Origin: Chitinophaga pinensis
GTDB lineage: Bacteria; Bacteroidota; Bacteroidia; M30B66
Assembly (NCBI GenBank): GCA_945883545.1
Contig: CAMCXT010000003.1
Location: forward strand, 58,956-122,955
Direction of reading: 5' to 3'
DNA: 64,000 nt
Position numbers and translations under genes: made by a program. This document shows positions 29,973-41,747 of the stretch, in pieces. Each line of letters begins with the position of its first letter. Within the stretch, counting starts at the first letter, position 1. The notes beneath the pieces were generated by a model that saw nothing but the letters and a program-made list of their open reading frames with translations, did not search any database and had not been told where the DNA came from.

Positions 29973-30116
29973 AATTGAAATTGAGTGACATTGATAACCG
30001 GACAAGCAAAAGTAAACGATGAATCCAACATACCACACAGGTGTTGAAAAATCATAGAAATCGACCATTTTTCGACAACAAATCGACCAAACAAAAAAAC
30101 AAGATTAGAAGATTCT

Positions 30117-31823
30117 CTATTGCTTTACCAATAAAAATGAGCCTTTCTCTGAGCGACCTTCCCAAGAGAAATAGTACAAACCAGGAATCCAACTTTTAGT
30201 TTCAATGCTCAAAATTCCTGATGAAATTGATTCTCTGAAGATCAACTTTCCTTCGCTGCTGTAAACACTCAACATCCCTGAACGGGTTTTCAAGTGGACT
30301 TGATCGGTGCAAGGATTTGGACCTAACAACAACAGTCCGTCGGAAATCTTCTCAAATCCAATCGAACCTCCATCTAAAGGCGCCGAAGTAGCTTCACAGC
30401 CATTGTTGTAAGAAACAGTTACCGTCCAAATTCCAGGTTGGGCAAGAATGGTAGCTGACGTTAAACCTGGAACAACGCTTCCATTGAGCGACCAAGTGTA
30501 AGTATCGGCAGCTGTACTGCAAACAATGCTACTTCCTTGGATCGAAATTTCAGGGATGAGGTTGGAAATCAATCCTACCGAAATTTCGTTGGTAGTTTGA
30601 ATCAATTCTGGACAAAATTCGTTTACCACATTGGCAGAATAAAAACCCGGTTGATCAACAAAAACTGAAGGTCCTTGCAAAGAATTCTGGACTTCTCCAT
30701 TCAACAACCAAGTAACTTGATTGCCTGGGTTATCCATCGTTATTTCGATTGAATCTCCTTCACACAATGCACTTGGGTTTCCATTGGCAAGTAAAGTAAT
30801 TGGAGCAAAAAAGTAGATGAGCGGTGTTACTTGCGGAGAAATCTCAGTGCATCCGTTTAGCGTTACAGCAACAGAGATAGGGCTACCAGCTTGAAGAGAT
30901 GATGCAATAAAAGTATTTTCAACTGCTCCTGAAACAGCTTCTCCACTTACAAACCATTGGTAGGCATCACCAGTTATTGTAGAAAGTGTTGTTTCTCCAT
31001 TCGGGCAGATGAGCAGTTCGCCAGCAATAGCTGGATCATGATCGCAAACCACAGGAAAGCCAGAGAAATTATAAGGCTCAGAAATTCGAGTGCATCCAGC
31101 AGAATATTGCGCAGTTACAGTGTATTGACCAGCTCCAGATGGAAAAATTGATGCTGCTGTTGCATTGGCAATTGGCGCTCCTCCTTCGAACCATTGTAGT
31201 GAGTTTGAAGTGGCGTCGGTATACAAAGTGCCCGCATTAGAATCTTCGAAAATTTGTGGTATTGGTGCGTTTGAAAAAGCGAGAATTACATCGGTTGAAA
31301 ATTGTGTGTTGGTTGGACAAGCAGCAATTGCGCCCGTTGCAGAATAACTTCCTCCTTGAACGATATTGATACTCGTGGAGTTTTGTCCTGCAATGGGATT
31401 TCCATTTCTGAACCAAGTGATGTTGTCGGTTTGACCAGAATTTAAGGTCAAAATCACTGTATCGCCCAAACAAGCTGTTCCCGAAACTGCACCTTCGATT
31501 GCGATGGTCATTACAGGCAAAGAAATACCCGAAACAAGAGCTGATGTTGAAGATTCTGAACATCCAGCGATGGTTTGTACAACAAAAATGCTCGCATTGA
31601 TATCGGTTGGATTGCTAACCACCAAATAAGGTAGGTTGTTGTTATTTACAGGGACTCCATTTTTAAACCACTGATAATTGTCGGCAGTTTCGGTAAACAA
31701 AGTATCTGACTTAAAAGGACACAGGCTCAGCGCTGATGGTGAAACTGTCGCAGTAAAGGCGCATTGCGCTCCAACAAAATTGGAGATCATGATCAAAATG
31801 CCAAAAATGAAAATACGTTTCAT
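30117..31823 (-). CDS. Exported Ig-like-repeat protein with T9SS type A sorting domain
   Basis: 'MKRIFIFGILIMISNFVGAQ' signal; repeated 'YQWF.NG..V' Ig-like units; C-term 'LLGPNPCTDQVHLKTRSGMLSVYSSEGKLIFRE...PGLYYFSW'. Confidence 0.85.
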   Translation of the reverse strand: MKRIFIFGILIMISNFVGAQCAFTATVSPSALSLCPFKSDTLFTETADNYQWFKNGVPVNNNNLPYLVVSNPTDINASIFVVQTIAGCSESSTSALVSGISLPVMTIAIEGAVSGTACLGDTVILTLNSGQTDNITWFRNGNPIAGQNSTSINIVQGGSYSATGAIAACPTNTQFSTDVILAFSNAPIPQIFEDSNAGTLYTDATSNSLQWFEGGAPIANATAASIFPSGAGQYTVTAQYSAGCTRISEPYNFSGFPVVCDHDPAIAGELLICPNGETTLSTITGDAYQWFVSGEAVSGAVENTFIASSLQAGSPISVAVTLNGCTEISPQVTPLIYFFAPITLLANGNPSALCEGDSIEITMDNPGNQVTWLLNGEVQNSLQGPSVFVDQPGFYSANVVNEFCPELIQTTNEISVGLISNLIPEISIQGSSIVCSTAADTYTWSLNGSVVPGLTSATILAQPGIWTVTVSYNNGCEATSAPLDGGSIGFEKISDGLLLLGPNPCTDQVHLKTRSGMLSVYSSEGKLIFRESISSGILSIETKSWIPGLYYFSWEGRSEKGSFLLVKQ

Positions 31824-31888
31824 ATCAAAGAATGCCTTTATTGATTTCAACAGGTAAAGATATGATTAGTTCCTTTCAGCATACCAGC

Positions 31889-32650
31889 CTAAGGTTGTCT
31901 TTGGCGGATTATTTCATAGGTAATAACACCTGCAGCCACAGAAACATTCAGAGAACCAGTGCTTCCGAACATCGGAATTCTGATCAACTCATCACATTTT
32001 TTCAAATATTCTGGGCTAATTCCTGTTTCTTCTGAGCCCATGATCAAACAAAGTGGACCAGCTAGATCGGTGTCGTACATCATTTTTTCCGATTTCTCGG
32101 ATGCACCAGCTATACGAATGCCTGAATCCTTCAGCATCTGAAGCGTATCCTTTAAGTTCATCGAACGGCAAACTGGAATATTCATGAGCGCTCCTGCGGA
32201 TGTTTTCAAAGCATCTGCACCAATCCGAGCACTTCCGCGGGCAGGAACAATAATCGCATCAACGCCAGCACATTCAGCCGTTCGGCAGATGGCTCCGAAG
32301 TTTCGAACATCGGTTACACGATCCAAGACCATAAACAAAGGATCTTTCCCAGATTCAAATACCTGTTGAAGAACTTCTTCAAGCGGCATGAAGCTTACAG
32401 GAGAAATATATGCAACAACGCCTTGGTGGTTAAACCGCGTAAATTGCATCAGCTTTTCTTTCGGCACAGGAATGATGGGAACATCCAATTCGGCCAAATG
32501 CTTTCTAATTTCCGAAATCAACGGACCAGAAGTGCCATTTTGCAGCAATACACGATCGATTTCTTTTCCAGCTCTAATGGCTTCCAACAAAGGATGCACG
32601 CCAAAAAGCAAACCTTCCTCCTTTACATTGATTTTATGTTGATGTCTCAT
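31889..32650 (-). CDS. rlmB: 23S rRNA (guanosine-2'-O)-methyltransferase, TrmH/SpoU family
   Basis: 'LFGVHPLLEAIRAGKEIDRVLLQ', 'DRVTDVRNFGAICRTAECAGVDAIIVP', 'IMGSEETGIS', 'IPMFGSTGSLNVSVAAGVITYEI'. Confidence 0.95.
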   Translation of the reverse strand: MRHQHKINVKEEGLLFGVHPLLEAIRAGKEIDRVLLQNGTSGPLISEIRKHLAELDVPIIPVPKEKLMQFTRFNHQGVVAYISPVSFMPLEEVLQQVFESGKDPLFMVLDRVTDVRNFGAICRTAECAGVDAIIVPARGSARIGADALKTSAGALMNIPVCRSMNLKDTLQMLKDSGIRIAGASEKSEKMMYDTDLAGPLCLIMGSEETGISPEYLKKCDELIRIPMFGSTGSLNVSVAAGVITYEIIRQRQP

Positions 32651-33972
32651 TCTTCTTCTGTAGCCGCAGATAGCAGCGGGTTAATATTCTTGCCTGAGTT
32701 TAGTCCAAGTTTCTTGAGATCTGCAGCGCGTTTCACCAAATTGCCAGTTCCAGTGCTGAGCTTTTTCATCGCCTCATCATAGGTCTTTTTGCTTGTGTCC
32801 ATCTGGGCGCCCAATTTGAGCAAATCATCTGCAAAGGCTGCAAATTTATCATACATATCGCCGCCTTTTTTGGCAATTTCTAAGGCATTGCGATTTTGAT
32901 GTTCTTGCCTCCAAATGCTTGCAATGGTGCGCAAGGTAGCTAGCAAGGTGGTTGGGCTCACGATCACAATATTCTTATCGAATGCCTCTTGGAAGATCGC
33001 AGGATCAGCTTGTACCGCAGTAGCAAATGCAGGTTCGATCGGAATAAACAGCAGAACAAAATCGAGGCTGTTGAGGCCATGCAATTTTTGATAATTCTTG
33101 CTCGACAAGCCTTTCAAGTGATTTCGAACCGACATCAAATGCTCTTTCTTCGCCAATTCAATTTCTACATCTGTTTCGGCCGAAGAATAGCGTTCATAGG
33201 CATTGAGCGACACTTTCGAATCGATAACAATGGCTTTTTCATCGGGTAAATTCACTACAACATCGGGCTGTAAACGATTGCCGTCTTCGTCGGTTAAACT
33301 CACCTGAACGAAGTATTCACGGTCTTTCATCAAGCCCGATTTTTCGAGCACCGATTCTAAAATAAATTCTCCCCAATTGCCTTGGGTTTTGTTTTCACCT
33401 TTTAATGCGCGGGTCAAGTTGATAGCATCTCGACTCATTTGTGCATTCAGGTCTTTCAAAGAAAGCAACTGTTGTTTCAGTGCTTCATTGTTAAGCAATC
33501 CTTCTTTGTGCGTGCTATCCACTTTCTGTTCAAATTCTGAAATTTTCTCGCGCAAAGGCTTCAGGATTTGATCGATACTTTCCTTGTTTGAATCTGTAAA
33601 CTTCTTGCTTTTCTCGTCGAGCAGCTTTTCGGCAATTTCTCTGAATTCCAAATTAAACCGCTCTCTCACAGCCTCCAACTCCTGTTTTTGGCTTTCGAGT
33701 CGCTCTTGCAATGCTTGATAAGATGCTTTCCAGTGTGATGCTTCCTTGTTGATCGTGGTAGTTTCCTCCCGAAGTTTCAACGATTCATCGCGTAAACGGT
33801 TAATTTCATCGAGCCTAAGCTGCAAACTTTGTTGCAAAGCTGCTTGATCAGCCCTTAACTGATTGGCTTCCGCTTCGAATGGGTTCGATACTTTTTGTTG
33901 TTTCAGTTTGAGCAGCAGCCAAGAAACCGCTGCACCAATCAATATACCGACGATTAATGCTAAATAGTCCAC
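32647..33972 (-). CDS. rmuC: DNA recombination protein RmuC
   Basis: N-terminal TM plus coiled coil; 'KTQGNWGEFILESVLEKSGL', 'IVIDSKVSLNAYERY', 'LLFIPIEPAFATAV', 'IVSPTTLLATLRTIASIW'. Confidence 0.95.
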   Translation of the reverse strand: MDYLALIVGILIGAAVSWLLLKLKQQKVSNPFEAEANQLRADQAALQQSLQLRLDEINRLRDESLKLREETTTINKEASHWKASYQALQERLESQKQELEAVRERFNLEFREIAEKLLDEKSKKFTDSNKESIDQILKPLREKISEFEQKVDSTHKEGLLNNEALKQQLLSLKDLNAQMSRDAINLTRALKGENKTQGNWGEFILESVLEKSGLMKDREYFVQVSLTDEDGNRLQPDVVVNLPDEKAIVIDSKVSLNAYERYSSAETDVEIELAKKEHLMSVRNHLKGLSSKNYQKLHGLNSLDFVLLFIPIEPAFATAVQADPAIFQEAFDKNIVIVSPTTLLATLRTIASIWRQEHQNRNALEIAKKGGDMYDKFAAFADDLLKLGAQMDTSKKTYDEAMKKLSTGTGNLVKRAADLKKLGLNSGKNINPLLSAATEEE

Positions 33973-34028
33973 CTTAAAACTTTGGAATTTCAGTCATGCA
34001 AATTACACCATTTTTCTCCTTTCGGGGA

Positions 34029-35747
34029 CTAAAACAAACTCGTAATTCCAAAATGGACCTTTGCATTTCTGAATCCTACAGGGTTTCCAAACTGGCTTCC
34101 CAAGGCATAGCTGATGGTGAAAATACCTGCTTTTGTTTGGAAACTTGTACCAGCTCCAAATCCGTAAGGCCAATCACGCACATTGCGATTCACAGCAACA
34201 TTTTCATACCAAGCGGCATTTCCAAAGAGAAACAAGAATGAATTTTCCTCCATCAAGTATCTGTATTCAGCATTTAAAACCGCATAGCTAGAAGCGAAAA
34301 TCGATTCTTCATCGAACCCGCGAAGCAAGCTGTTTCCACCGATTCTACTCAATTCATTTTCAAACAAATTTTGTCCACTCAAAAAAGCGCCATTCAGTCC
34401 CAAATTGATTGTCGATTGCCTAAACAAAGGAATAAATCCATCGAAATCTAAATAGCCGTTGTATTGAATCGACCGCAAAACAATGTTGTCGTATAAATCC
34501 TGATCCAAGCCTGCGTTTTTATCAATGTTTCGAAAACCAACACCCGACCTTGCTAGCAAACGAATTCCCTTTCGGGGATTTAATCGGTAATCGAGCCGCG
34601 TGAGACTCAACTCCAAACCATACAAATTCGATCGAACATCAGCATAATCGGGAAGTTCAAGCAAATTTTGAAGTCCATTGGTGGAAAGTAAACTTGAACT
34701 TTTATTGTCCAAAAATGCTTTCAAATAATCGGTACCTTTCATCAAATACTGCACACCAATGTTTCGCTGCACGTTCAAGAAGGTCGTATCGCGCTTGTAG
34801 AGATTAAAAATCCCATCAACGCCCAAAGGCAGGTTGAATATAAACGGCCAGGCCACACGAACATTTAGACTTTGTGTGGAAACCTGCAAGCGTCGCCATT
34901 CTGCATCAATCGACTCTCCCCTACCCAAACTATTTTTTAATTTCAAGTTGGCTTCACCGGTGAGCAACAATTTACCCGATTCCTCATTGTTTGGAAGGAA
35001 ACCAACCATACCGCTAAAATTCGATGCTTTTCGGTCGTTGAGATACAGCCTCACAAGCGCAGTTTCTTCGAGCAAAAACACATCCGCCGGGCGGTAAGCT
35101 GTTACAAATGGAAGTTCCTTTAAGCGGTTTTCCATTTGCCTAATTGCGGCTTCATTGTAAACATCATCGGGCTTGATTCCGATATAGTTGTACAGGTATT
35201 TTTTCGAAATTTTCGCTGTTCCCTTCCAAGTAACACTGTCGATTTTAAAGAAATTCCCTTTCTCAACATGCAAAACCGCTTTGGTTTTACTGTCGATCTG
35301 GTCTAAGCTATCCAGTTTTACACGGGCGAAAGGATATCCATGATTTTCATAGTAGCTGAGCGTTTTATCTAAAATTGCGGCTACCTTTCTAAAGTTCAAT
35401 GGTCGGTTTGCGAAATTCTTTTCTCGAAATCCCGCCGATGTAAGCGCGATTTCATCCACATTGGAATTCCGAATTTCTAACCATTTGTATTGTGCGCCCT
35501 TATCAACCAACAAGATTAGGGTGTCTTTTGAAATGCGAAAACTGTCGGATGTGGCTGTTAGAAATCCGTCTTCATGTAAGTTGTTGAAGTACGTTTTAAT
35601 TTGCTCCTCGCGGAGGATGGCTGAATTGCTCGATTGAAATTTTAGTGTTTTCTGTGAAGCACTATCGATGAACTTCAACAAAAAAGTTTGCGCCTTGATT
35701 GAGGTGGATGCACAGAGAAACAATAAAAGATACAAGCAGTGTTTCAT
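34029..35747 (-). CDS. BamA/TamA-family outer membrane protein (POTRA + beta-barrel)
   Basis: Signal peptide; '[16 protein letters not shown]' POTRA-like; '[34 protein letters not shown]'; C-terminal aromatic 'FGITSLF'. Confidence 0.85.
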   Translation of the reverse strand: MKHCLYLLLFLCASTSIKAQTFLLKFIDSASQKTLKFQSSNSAILREEQIKTYFNNLHEDGFLTATSDSFRISKDTLILLVDKGAQYKWLEIRNSNVDEIALTSAGFREKNFANRPLNFRKVAAILDKTLSYYENHGYPFARVKLDSLDQIDSKTKAVLHVEKGNFFKIDSVTWKGTAKISKKYLYNYIGIKPDDVYNEAAIRQMENRLKELPFVTAYRPADVFLLEETALVRLYLNDRKASNFSGMVGFLPNNEESGKLLLTGEANLKLKNSLGRGESIDAEWRRLQVSTQSLNVRVAWPFIFNLPLGVDGIFNLYKRDTTFLNVQRNIGVQYLMKGTDYLKAFLDNKSSSLLSTNGLQNLLELPDYADVRSNLYGLELSLTRLDYRLNPRKGIRLLARSGVGFRNIDKNAGLDQDLYDNIVLRSIQYNGYLDFDGFIPLFRQSTINLGLNGAFLSGQNLFENELSRIGGNSLLRGFDEESIFASSYAVLNAEYRYLMEENSFLFLFGNAAWYENVAVNRNVRDWPYGFGAGTSFQTKAGIFTISYALGSQFGNPVGFRNAKVHFGITSLF

Positions 35748-36433
35748 CCTTCTAAAATCCAATGAATCGGGGTTTTGCCTTGATCGATGAGGATCTTGTT
35801 AGCCTGACTAAAATGCCTGCATCCAAAGAAACCATTGTAAGCCGACAGCGGTGATGGATGTGCTGCTTTCAAAACGAAATGCTTAGAAGTATCGATAAGT
35901 TTTTCCTTCAGTTGAGCTGGTCTTCCCCAAAGCAGAAAAACCAATCCTTTTTTCTTTTCAGACAGTAAACGAATGGTTTGATCGGTAAATTGCTCCCAGC
36001 CTTTGCCTTGGTGTGAGGCAGGAGATGCAGCACGAACCGTTAACGTAGTGTTTAAAAGCAGTACACCCTGTTTTGCCCATGAAGTGAGGTCACCATTTTT
36101 TCCGATTGCACATTCTAGATCGGTATGAAGCTCTTTAAAAATGTTCACCAACGATGGCGGTAGTTTCGTTCCTGGTGCAACCGAAAAACAAAGGCCATTT
36201 GCCTGACCAGGGCCGTGGTATGGATCCTGACCAACAATCACCAATTTCACTGCATCGAATGGCGTGTAATTGAATGCCGAAAAAATTTGATTACCAGGAG
36301 GATAAACAACTTGTGTTTGCCTTTCTTCCACCAAAAACTTCTTTAGTTCAGTAAAATATTGTGAAGCGAATTCTACTGCTAAGGCTTCCTTCCAAGAAGG
36401 CTCAATTTTAACATCATTAACTGCCTGGTTCAT
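35744..36433 (-). CDS. ung: Uracil-DNA glycosylase
   Basis: '[22 protein letters not shown]', '[26 protein letters not shown]', '[23 protein letters not shown]'. Confidence 0.97.
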   Translation of the reverse strand: MNQAVNDVKIEPSWKEALAVEFASQYFTELKKFLVEERQTQVVYPPGNQIFSAFNYTPFDAVKLVIVGQDPYHGPGQANGLCFSVAPGTKLPPSLVNIFKELHTDLECAIGKNGDLTSWAKQGVLLLNTTLTVRAASPASHQGKGWEQFTDQTIRLLSEKKKGLVFLLWGRPAQLKEKLIDTSKHFVLKAAHPSPLSAYNGFFGCRHFSQANKILIDQGKTPIHWILEG

Positions 36434-36631
36434 TTGGCGAATTTATGCATACATCCATCAATAAATAATTTTGAACCATGATCAATTCAGAAAACCCAAA
36501 TAGAAATCCTTGTCATCAATACTGAATCAAATTTTGTTGCGTTTCGATCCTTAGAGAAGTAACCTTAAATAAACCTTCACGTACTTTCAAAACTGTATGC
36601 AAAAACAACTACTTCATTAAATTAGTTTCCT

Positions 36632-36748
36632 ATGAAATTCATTGCATTCGCTTTGTTGGCAATCTGCTTAATCGCCTCATGTAAATCGCACGTCGACTGC
36701 CCAGCTTATTCTAAAAATACAGTTATTAAAATAGAGCATAGAGGCTAA
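36632..36748 (+). CDS. 38-aa putative mini-lipoprotein (MKFIAFALLAICLIASCKSHVDCPAYSKNTVIKIEHRG)
   Basis: Manual translation (below ORF-track cutoff); lipobox-like LIASC; shares VDCPAY with the next ORF. Confidence 0.6.
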   Translation: MKFIAFALLAICLIASCKSHVDCPAYSKNTVIKIEHRG

Positions 36749-36785
36749 TTGAATATTCTTACCTTTGCCAAGAATTCAAATCAAA

Positions 36786-36917
36786 ATGCGCAAAATCGTA
36801 TCAGCAGCGCTCCTGCTTCTCATGTTCAGCCTGTGTGTTTCTTCTTGCAGAGCCAAGAAAGTTGATTGTCCAGCTTATGGAGAGGTTGAACAACCTACCG
36901 TTGACAAACATTCCTAA
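36786..36917 (+). CDS. 43-aa putative mini-lipoprotein (MRKIVSAALLLLMFSLCVSSCRAKKVDCPAYGEVEQPTVDKHS)
   Basis: Manual translation; lipobox-like CVSSC; TACCTTTG (-7-like) 19 nt upstream of the ATG; paralogous to the preceding ORF. Confidence 0.65.
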   Translation: MRKIVSAALLLLMFSLCVSSCRAKKVDCPAYGEVEQPTVDKHS

Positions 36918-36922
36918 TTTCG

Positions 36923-37267
36923 ATGGTCTCTTGGAAAGTCCTCGACTCGGTTGAAAAACTGGAGGAAATCATTTCCCTTTCATCGACATCTGAAGTTGAT
37001 GCTGTTGCTATTTTCAAGCATTCTACTCGCTGCAGCATATCCAGCATTTCGCTTAAAAGGTTCGAGTTAGACTATCAGGTCAATCCTAAAATTCCAATGT
37101 TTTTTCTTGATTTACTCCGCTTTCGGCCGGTTTCAAATCTCGTTGCTTCAACCTTTGATGTTGAGCACGAATCACCACAATTGTTAGTGATTAAGAATGG
37201 AAAATGCATCTCTCATGCTTCTCACATGGAGATTAGTGCCGATATGCTCAAGATTCAATCAGCTTAA
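36923..37267 (+). CDS. ytxJ: Bacillithiol system redox-active protein YtxJ (monothiol bacilliredoxin-like)
   Basis: 'VDAVAIFKHSTRCSISSISLKRFE' (CxIS monothiol site) and 'ESPQLLVIKNGKCISHASHMEIS'. Confidence 0.85.
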   Translation: MVSWKVLDSVEKLEEIISLSSTSEVDAVAIFKHSTRCSISSISLKRFELDYQVNPKIPMFFLDLLRFRPVSNLVASTFDVEHESPQLLVIKNGKCISHASHMEISADMLKIQSA

Positions 37268-37674
37268 CTGCCGAATTCAAACGTTATATTTTGCTCCAAA
37301 TCGGGGTGTAAACTCATTGCAACTGGACAAGTTTTGGCAGCTCTCTCCAAAATCAATTGCTGTTTAGCATCTAGCACTTGCTCAAATCCGTAAAAACGAA
37401 TATCGATCGCCCGAATGCGGCGAGGATCAGCGCCCATGTGTTTGGTAACATCGGCTTGCAGACCATCGATTGAAATTTCATGGGTTCTAGCTGCAATACC
37501 CATCAAAGTCATCATGCAGGCCGATAAAGCTGCACAAACAGAATCGGTCGGACTAATTGCCTCGCCTTTTCCATGGTTGTCGATCGGAGCATCCGTAATG
37601 AATTTCTGTCCTGAAGCAACGTGCTGTAGTTCGGTGCGTAAATCGCCCAAATATTTTGAATGAATCGTTGGCAT
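37264..37674 (-). CDS. OsmC-family peroxiredoxin-like protein
   Basis: 'ISPTDSVCAALSACMMTLMGIAARTHEI' and 'AAKTCPVAMSLHPDLEQNITF'; start at MPTIHSKYLGD. Confidence 0.9.
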   Translation of the reverse strand: MPTIHSKYLGDLRTELQHVASGQKFITDAPIDNHGKGEAISPTDSVCAALSACMMTLMGIAARTHEISIDGLQADVTKHMGADPRRIRAIDIRFYGFEQVLDAKQQLILERAAKTCPVAMSLHPDLEQNITFEFGS

Positions 37675-37728
37675 GATGAAAAACCTCCCGTTGGTGAATC
37701 TGTTGTATCTTTGAAGCGTATCAAACAT

Positions 37729-38514
37729 ATGATGTTTTCCAATACCCGATACCGCCAATTGTTTTTTTCAGGACTGCTGCTGATTGGCTGTTTCTTGGGA
37801 AGCATCAATGTGTGCGCTCAAGACATTCCGGGGGTTGAAGAAAAAGGAATCGTTTACCGAAACGTGAAATCTTTCGGAGCATTTATTCATTCGAAAGGTT
37901 CTGGAATTACTTACAGAAGAGGCAAAATGGAAACCGGTTTCCGTTCGGCGATGTTCGATTTCAGCTTACTCACCATGCGGCATCCAAAAGAAATCAGATC
38001 GGTAAATCCGTTTTCCGATAATGCTGGTGGATATATTTATGGTAAACTGAATAGTTTATTGATTTTGCGCACTGGTTACGGCAAACATTTTATCATCCAC
38101 CCTCAAGGCGATCGTGGAGGCATCGAAACTGGCTTAAGTTTGTTCGGAGGAATTTCGTGGGGATTGATAAAACCAGTTTATCTAACCGTATTTTATTTCG
38201 ATGATCAATTCGGTGTGCGTGAAAAAACCGAACGATATGATCCTGAAAAACATTTCCCCGATAATATTTCAGGCAGAGCGCCATTTACCAAAGGGATTTC
38301 TGAAAGTTCGCTAACTGCAGGACTTTACGGAACAATTTCGATGAATTTCGAGTTTGGTAAACAACAAAAAAAACTTCGCATGATTGAAACTGGAATTGCT
38401 GCTGATGCATTCGCAAGACCAGTTCCGATGATGGCATTTAGTCCAAAGAATCAGATCTTTGTAACCTTATTCATCCGTGTAATGTACGGACAACTGTGGA
38501 ACCGAAATGATTGA
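37729..38514 (+). CDS. Exported outer-membrane beta-barrel-like conserved protein
   Basis: Signal peptide '[21 protein letters not shown]'; alternating Gly/aromatic beta-strand pattern; ends a few nt into lipA. Confidence 0.65.
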   Translation: MMFSNTRYRQLFFSGLLLIGCFLGSINVCAQDIPGVEEKGIVYRNVKSFGAFIHSKGSGITYRRGKMETGFRSAMFDFSLLTMRHPKEIRSVNPFSDNAGGYIYGKLNSLLILRTGYGKHFIIHPQGDRGGIETGLSLFGGISWGLIKPVYLTVFYFDDQFGVREKTERYDPEKHFPDNISGRAPFTKGISESSLTAGLYGTISMNFEFGKQQKKLRMIETGIAADAFARPVPMMAFSPKNQIFVTLFIRVMYGQLWNRND

Positions 38515-39400
38515 TCAGAAAGAGAAAGAAACGAGTACAATTGCCACCGACCGCAACGGGAGGCCGAGAAAGCCAGACTGGTTGAGAGTAAAACTTCCAA
38601 CAGGTCACGAATACGCGAAAGTGCGCAATTTGGTTGAAGAGCATAAACTCCACACCATCTGCGAAAGCGGAAATTGCCCCAATATGGGCGAATGTTGGGG
38701 CGCTGGAACTGCAACCTTTATGATTCTAGGTAACATTTGCACTCGTTCATGCGGTTTTTGCGCTGTTGCAACCGGAATGCCTAGTGCTGTAGATTGGCAA
38801 GAGCCTGCACGCGTGGCCAATTCTGTGAAATTGATGGGCGTAAAGCACGCAGTAATCACTTCTGTAGATCGCGACGACCTAAAAGACGGAGGATCGATTA
38901 TCTGGGTAGAAACAGTTGAAGCAATTCGAAATGCAAGTCCGGGCACAACACTCGAAACACTCATTCCTGATTTTGCTGGAAAATGGGAAAACCTTCAACG
39001 CATCATCGATGTGTGCCCCGAAATCGTGTCGCATAACCTCGAAACAGTGCGCCGATTAACACGTGAAGTGCGAATTCAAGCAAAGTACGATCGATCACTT
39101 GAAGTATTGAAGCGCTTGAAAGAAGGCGGCTGCAAAACCAAGTCGGGCGTTATGCTCGGTCTCGGCGAAACAGAAGAAGAAATTTTAGAAACCCTTCGAG
39201 ATTTGAATGCCAATCAAGTCGACATTCTCACTTTGGGTCAATATCTTCAACCTACGCCGAAGCATCTTCCAGTTGCAGAATTCGTTACACCAGAACGCTT
39301 TGCATTTTACAAAGAATATGCACTGTCGTTGGGATTTCGATATGTAGAAAGTGGACCATTGGTAAGATCATCTTACCACGCCGAAAAGCATTTATTTTAA
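38507..39400 (+). CDS. lipA: Lipoyl synthase
   Basis: '[39 protein letters not shown]' (both Fe-S motifs), '[11 protein letters not shown]', 'GLGETEEEI'. Confidence 0.98.
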   Translation: MIDQKEKETSTIATDRNGRPRKPDWLRVKLPTGHEYAKVRNLVEEHKLHTICESGNCPNMGECWGAGTATFMILGNICTRSCGFCAVATGMPSAVDWQEPARVANSVKLMGVKHAVITSVDRDDLKDGGSIIWVETVEAIRNASPGTTLETLIPDFAGKWENLQRIIDVCPEIVSHNLETVRRLTREVRIQAKYDRSLEVLKRLKEGGCKTKSGVMLGLGETEEEILETLRDLNANQVDILTLGQYLQPTPKHLPVAEFVTPERFAFYKEYALSLGFRYVESGPLVRSSYHAEKHLF

Positions 39401-39474
39401 AGAACTAACAATCAACAACTTGAAAGGATAATCAACTTCACCAACAAAAAAAGTCGATTATTCTTTCGAGTTTT

Positions 39475-39505
39475 TTGGTAGTTAATTTTCCTTAGTGTAA
39501 TTTCG
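39475..39505 (+). promoter_or_regulatory. Bacteroidota-type sigma promoter upstream of gap
   Basis: TTG within TTTTTTGG (-33-like), 20-nt spacing, TAATTTCG (-7-like). Confidence 0.4.
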
Positions 39506-39521
39506 ACACTCACATAATTAG

Positions 39522-40547
<1,026 letters not shown>

Positions 40548-40616
40548 TTTGCCTGATGATGCAGATTTTTATTGAACCTGTAACACAACATATATAGGTT
40601 AGTTTGATTTTGGGAA

Positions 40617-40651
40617 AAGGAATCCCGGTCCACCAGGGTCGGGATTTCCTT
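40617..40651 (+). terminator. Intrinsic terminator-like hairpin downstream of gap
   Basis: aaggaatcccg / cgggatttcctt stem with one bulge. Confidence 0.55.
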
Positions 40652-40715
40652 ATTTAAGGATGAACCAAGAAAAATTTAGGGCATAACGCGCATTCATTTT
40701 ATCTTCGTCGCCGAT

Positions 40716-41747
40716 ATGACTTCCATCGAAAAAATAGATTATGCCAACATAGGGCTCATGCTGATCTCTTGTGTTGTGGCCTTTATTCTGCCTTTTGAGC
40801 TTTTTCTGTTCTCCTACGCTGTGCTTGGTCCGCTACATTACCTTACCGAAATTGGTTGGCTGCACAAAAAAGGGTACTATACCTCTGGGAAAAACGACTT
40901 TATTTTTCTGATCATCGTTGGAGCACTCATTACATTGGGCTTCTTCAAAGCCAGCGATTGGTTGCAAGATATTTCGACCAACTTGATTTACATCGCGTTT
41001 CTTTCTTCCCTCATTTTGGTCGCGATTAAAGACAATACCCTTAAAGCCGTAGGAATCATTCTAGTGGTATTTTCGACGCTATTTTTTAGCGATGCTGGCT
41101 TTTTTGAACTTTTTTTCGCCATCTATTTGCCAACAATTATACATGTATTTGTATTTACTGCACTTTTCATGGTGTATGGCGCACTGAAAAGCAAAAGTAT
41201 TTCCGGCTTACTGGCAGTGCTAGCTTTGGCAGCCATTTCGTCGAGCTTTTTCCTTATCCCGTCAGGGTATAATCCTGTTGCACCTAGTGAATACATCCAA
41301 AAAAGCTATGGTAATTTTGCCGAACTAAACCGAAACTTGATCAACTTCTTTGGCTTAGGAAATTTGGATAAGTTTTCAATAGATACATTTCAAAATAATT
41401 TCAAAACAATATTTGGTTCCATTGAAGGATATATGGTCATGCGATTTGTTGCATTCGCTTACACCTATCATTATCTCAATTGGTTCTCAAAAACCTCAGT
41501 TATACAGTGGCATAAAGTGCCAAAGAAATCCTTGATGGGCATCGTGGGCATCTGGGTGGCATCGGTTGCTTTGTACATATATAAATACGAAGTTGGGTTG
41601 AAATGGCTCTTCTTACTTTCATTTCTGCATGTTTTACTTGAGTTTCCGCTTAATTACAGAAGCTTCATTGGCATCGGTCAAGAAGCTAGAAAGTTATTCA
41701 GCGGTGGCGGAAATGCTCCATTAAGTCAATCTACACCTTCGAAATAA
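40716..41747 (+). CDS. Polytopic membrane protein of unknown function
   Basis: About 8-9 hydrophobic segments; His-containing motifs 'GPLHYLTEIGWLHKKGYY', 'YTYHYLNWFSKTSVIQWHK'; stop overlaps fmt start (TAATG). Confidence 0.75.
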   Translation: MTSIEKIDYANIGLMLISCVVAFILPFELFLFSYAVLGPLHYLTEIGWLHKKGYYTSGKNDFIFLIIVGALITLGFFKASDWLQDISTNLIYIAFLSSLILVAIKDNTLKAVGIILVVFSTLFFSDAGFFELFFAIYLPTIIHVFVFTALFMVYGALKSKSISGLLAVLALAAISSSFFLIPSGYNPVAPSEYIQKSYGNFAELNRNLINFFGLGNLDKFSIDTFQNNFKTIFGSIEGYMVMRFVAFAYTYHYLNWFSKTSVIQWHKVPKKSLMGIVGIWVASVALYIYKYEVGLKWLFLLSFLHVLLEFPLNYRSFIGIGQEARKLFSGGGNAPLSQSTPSK

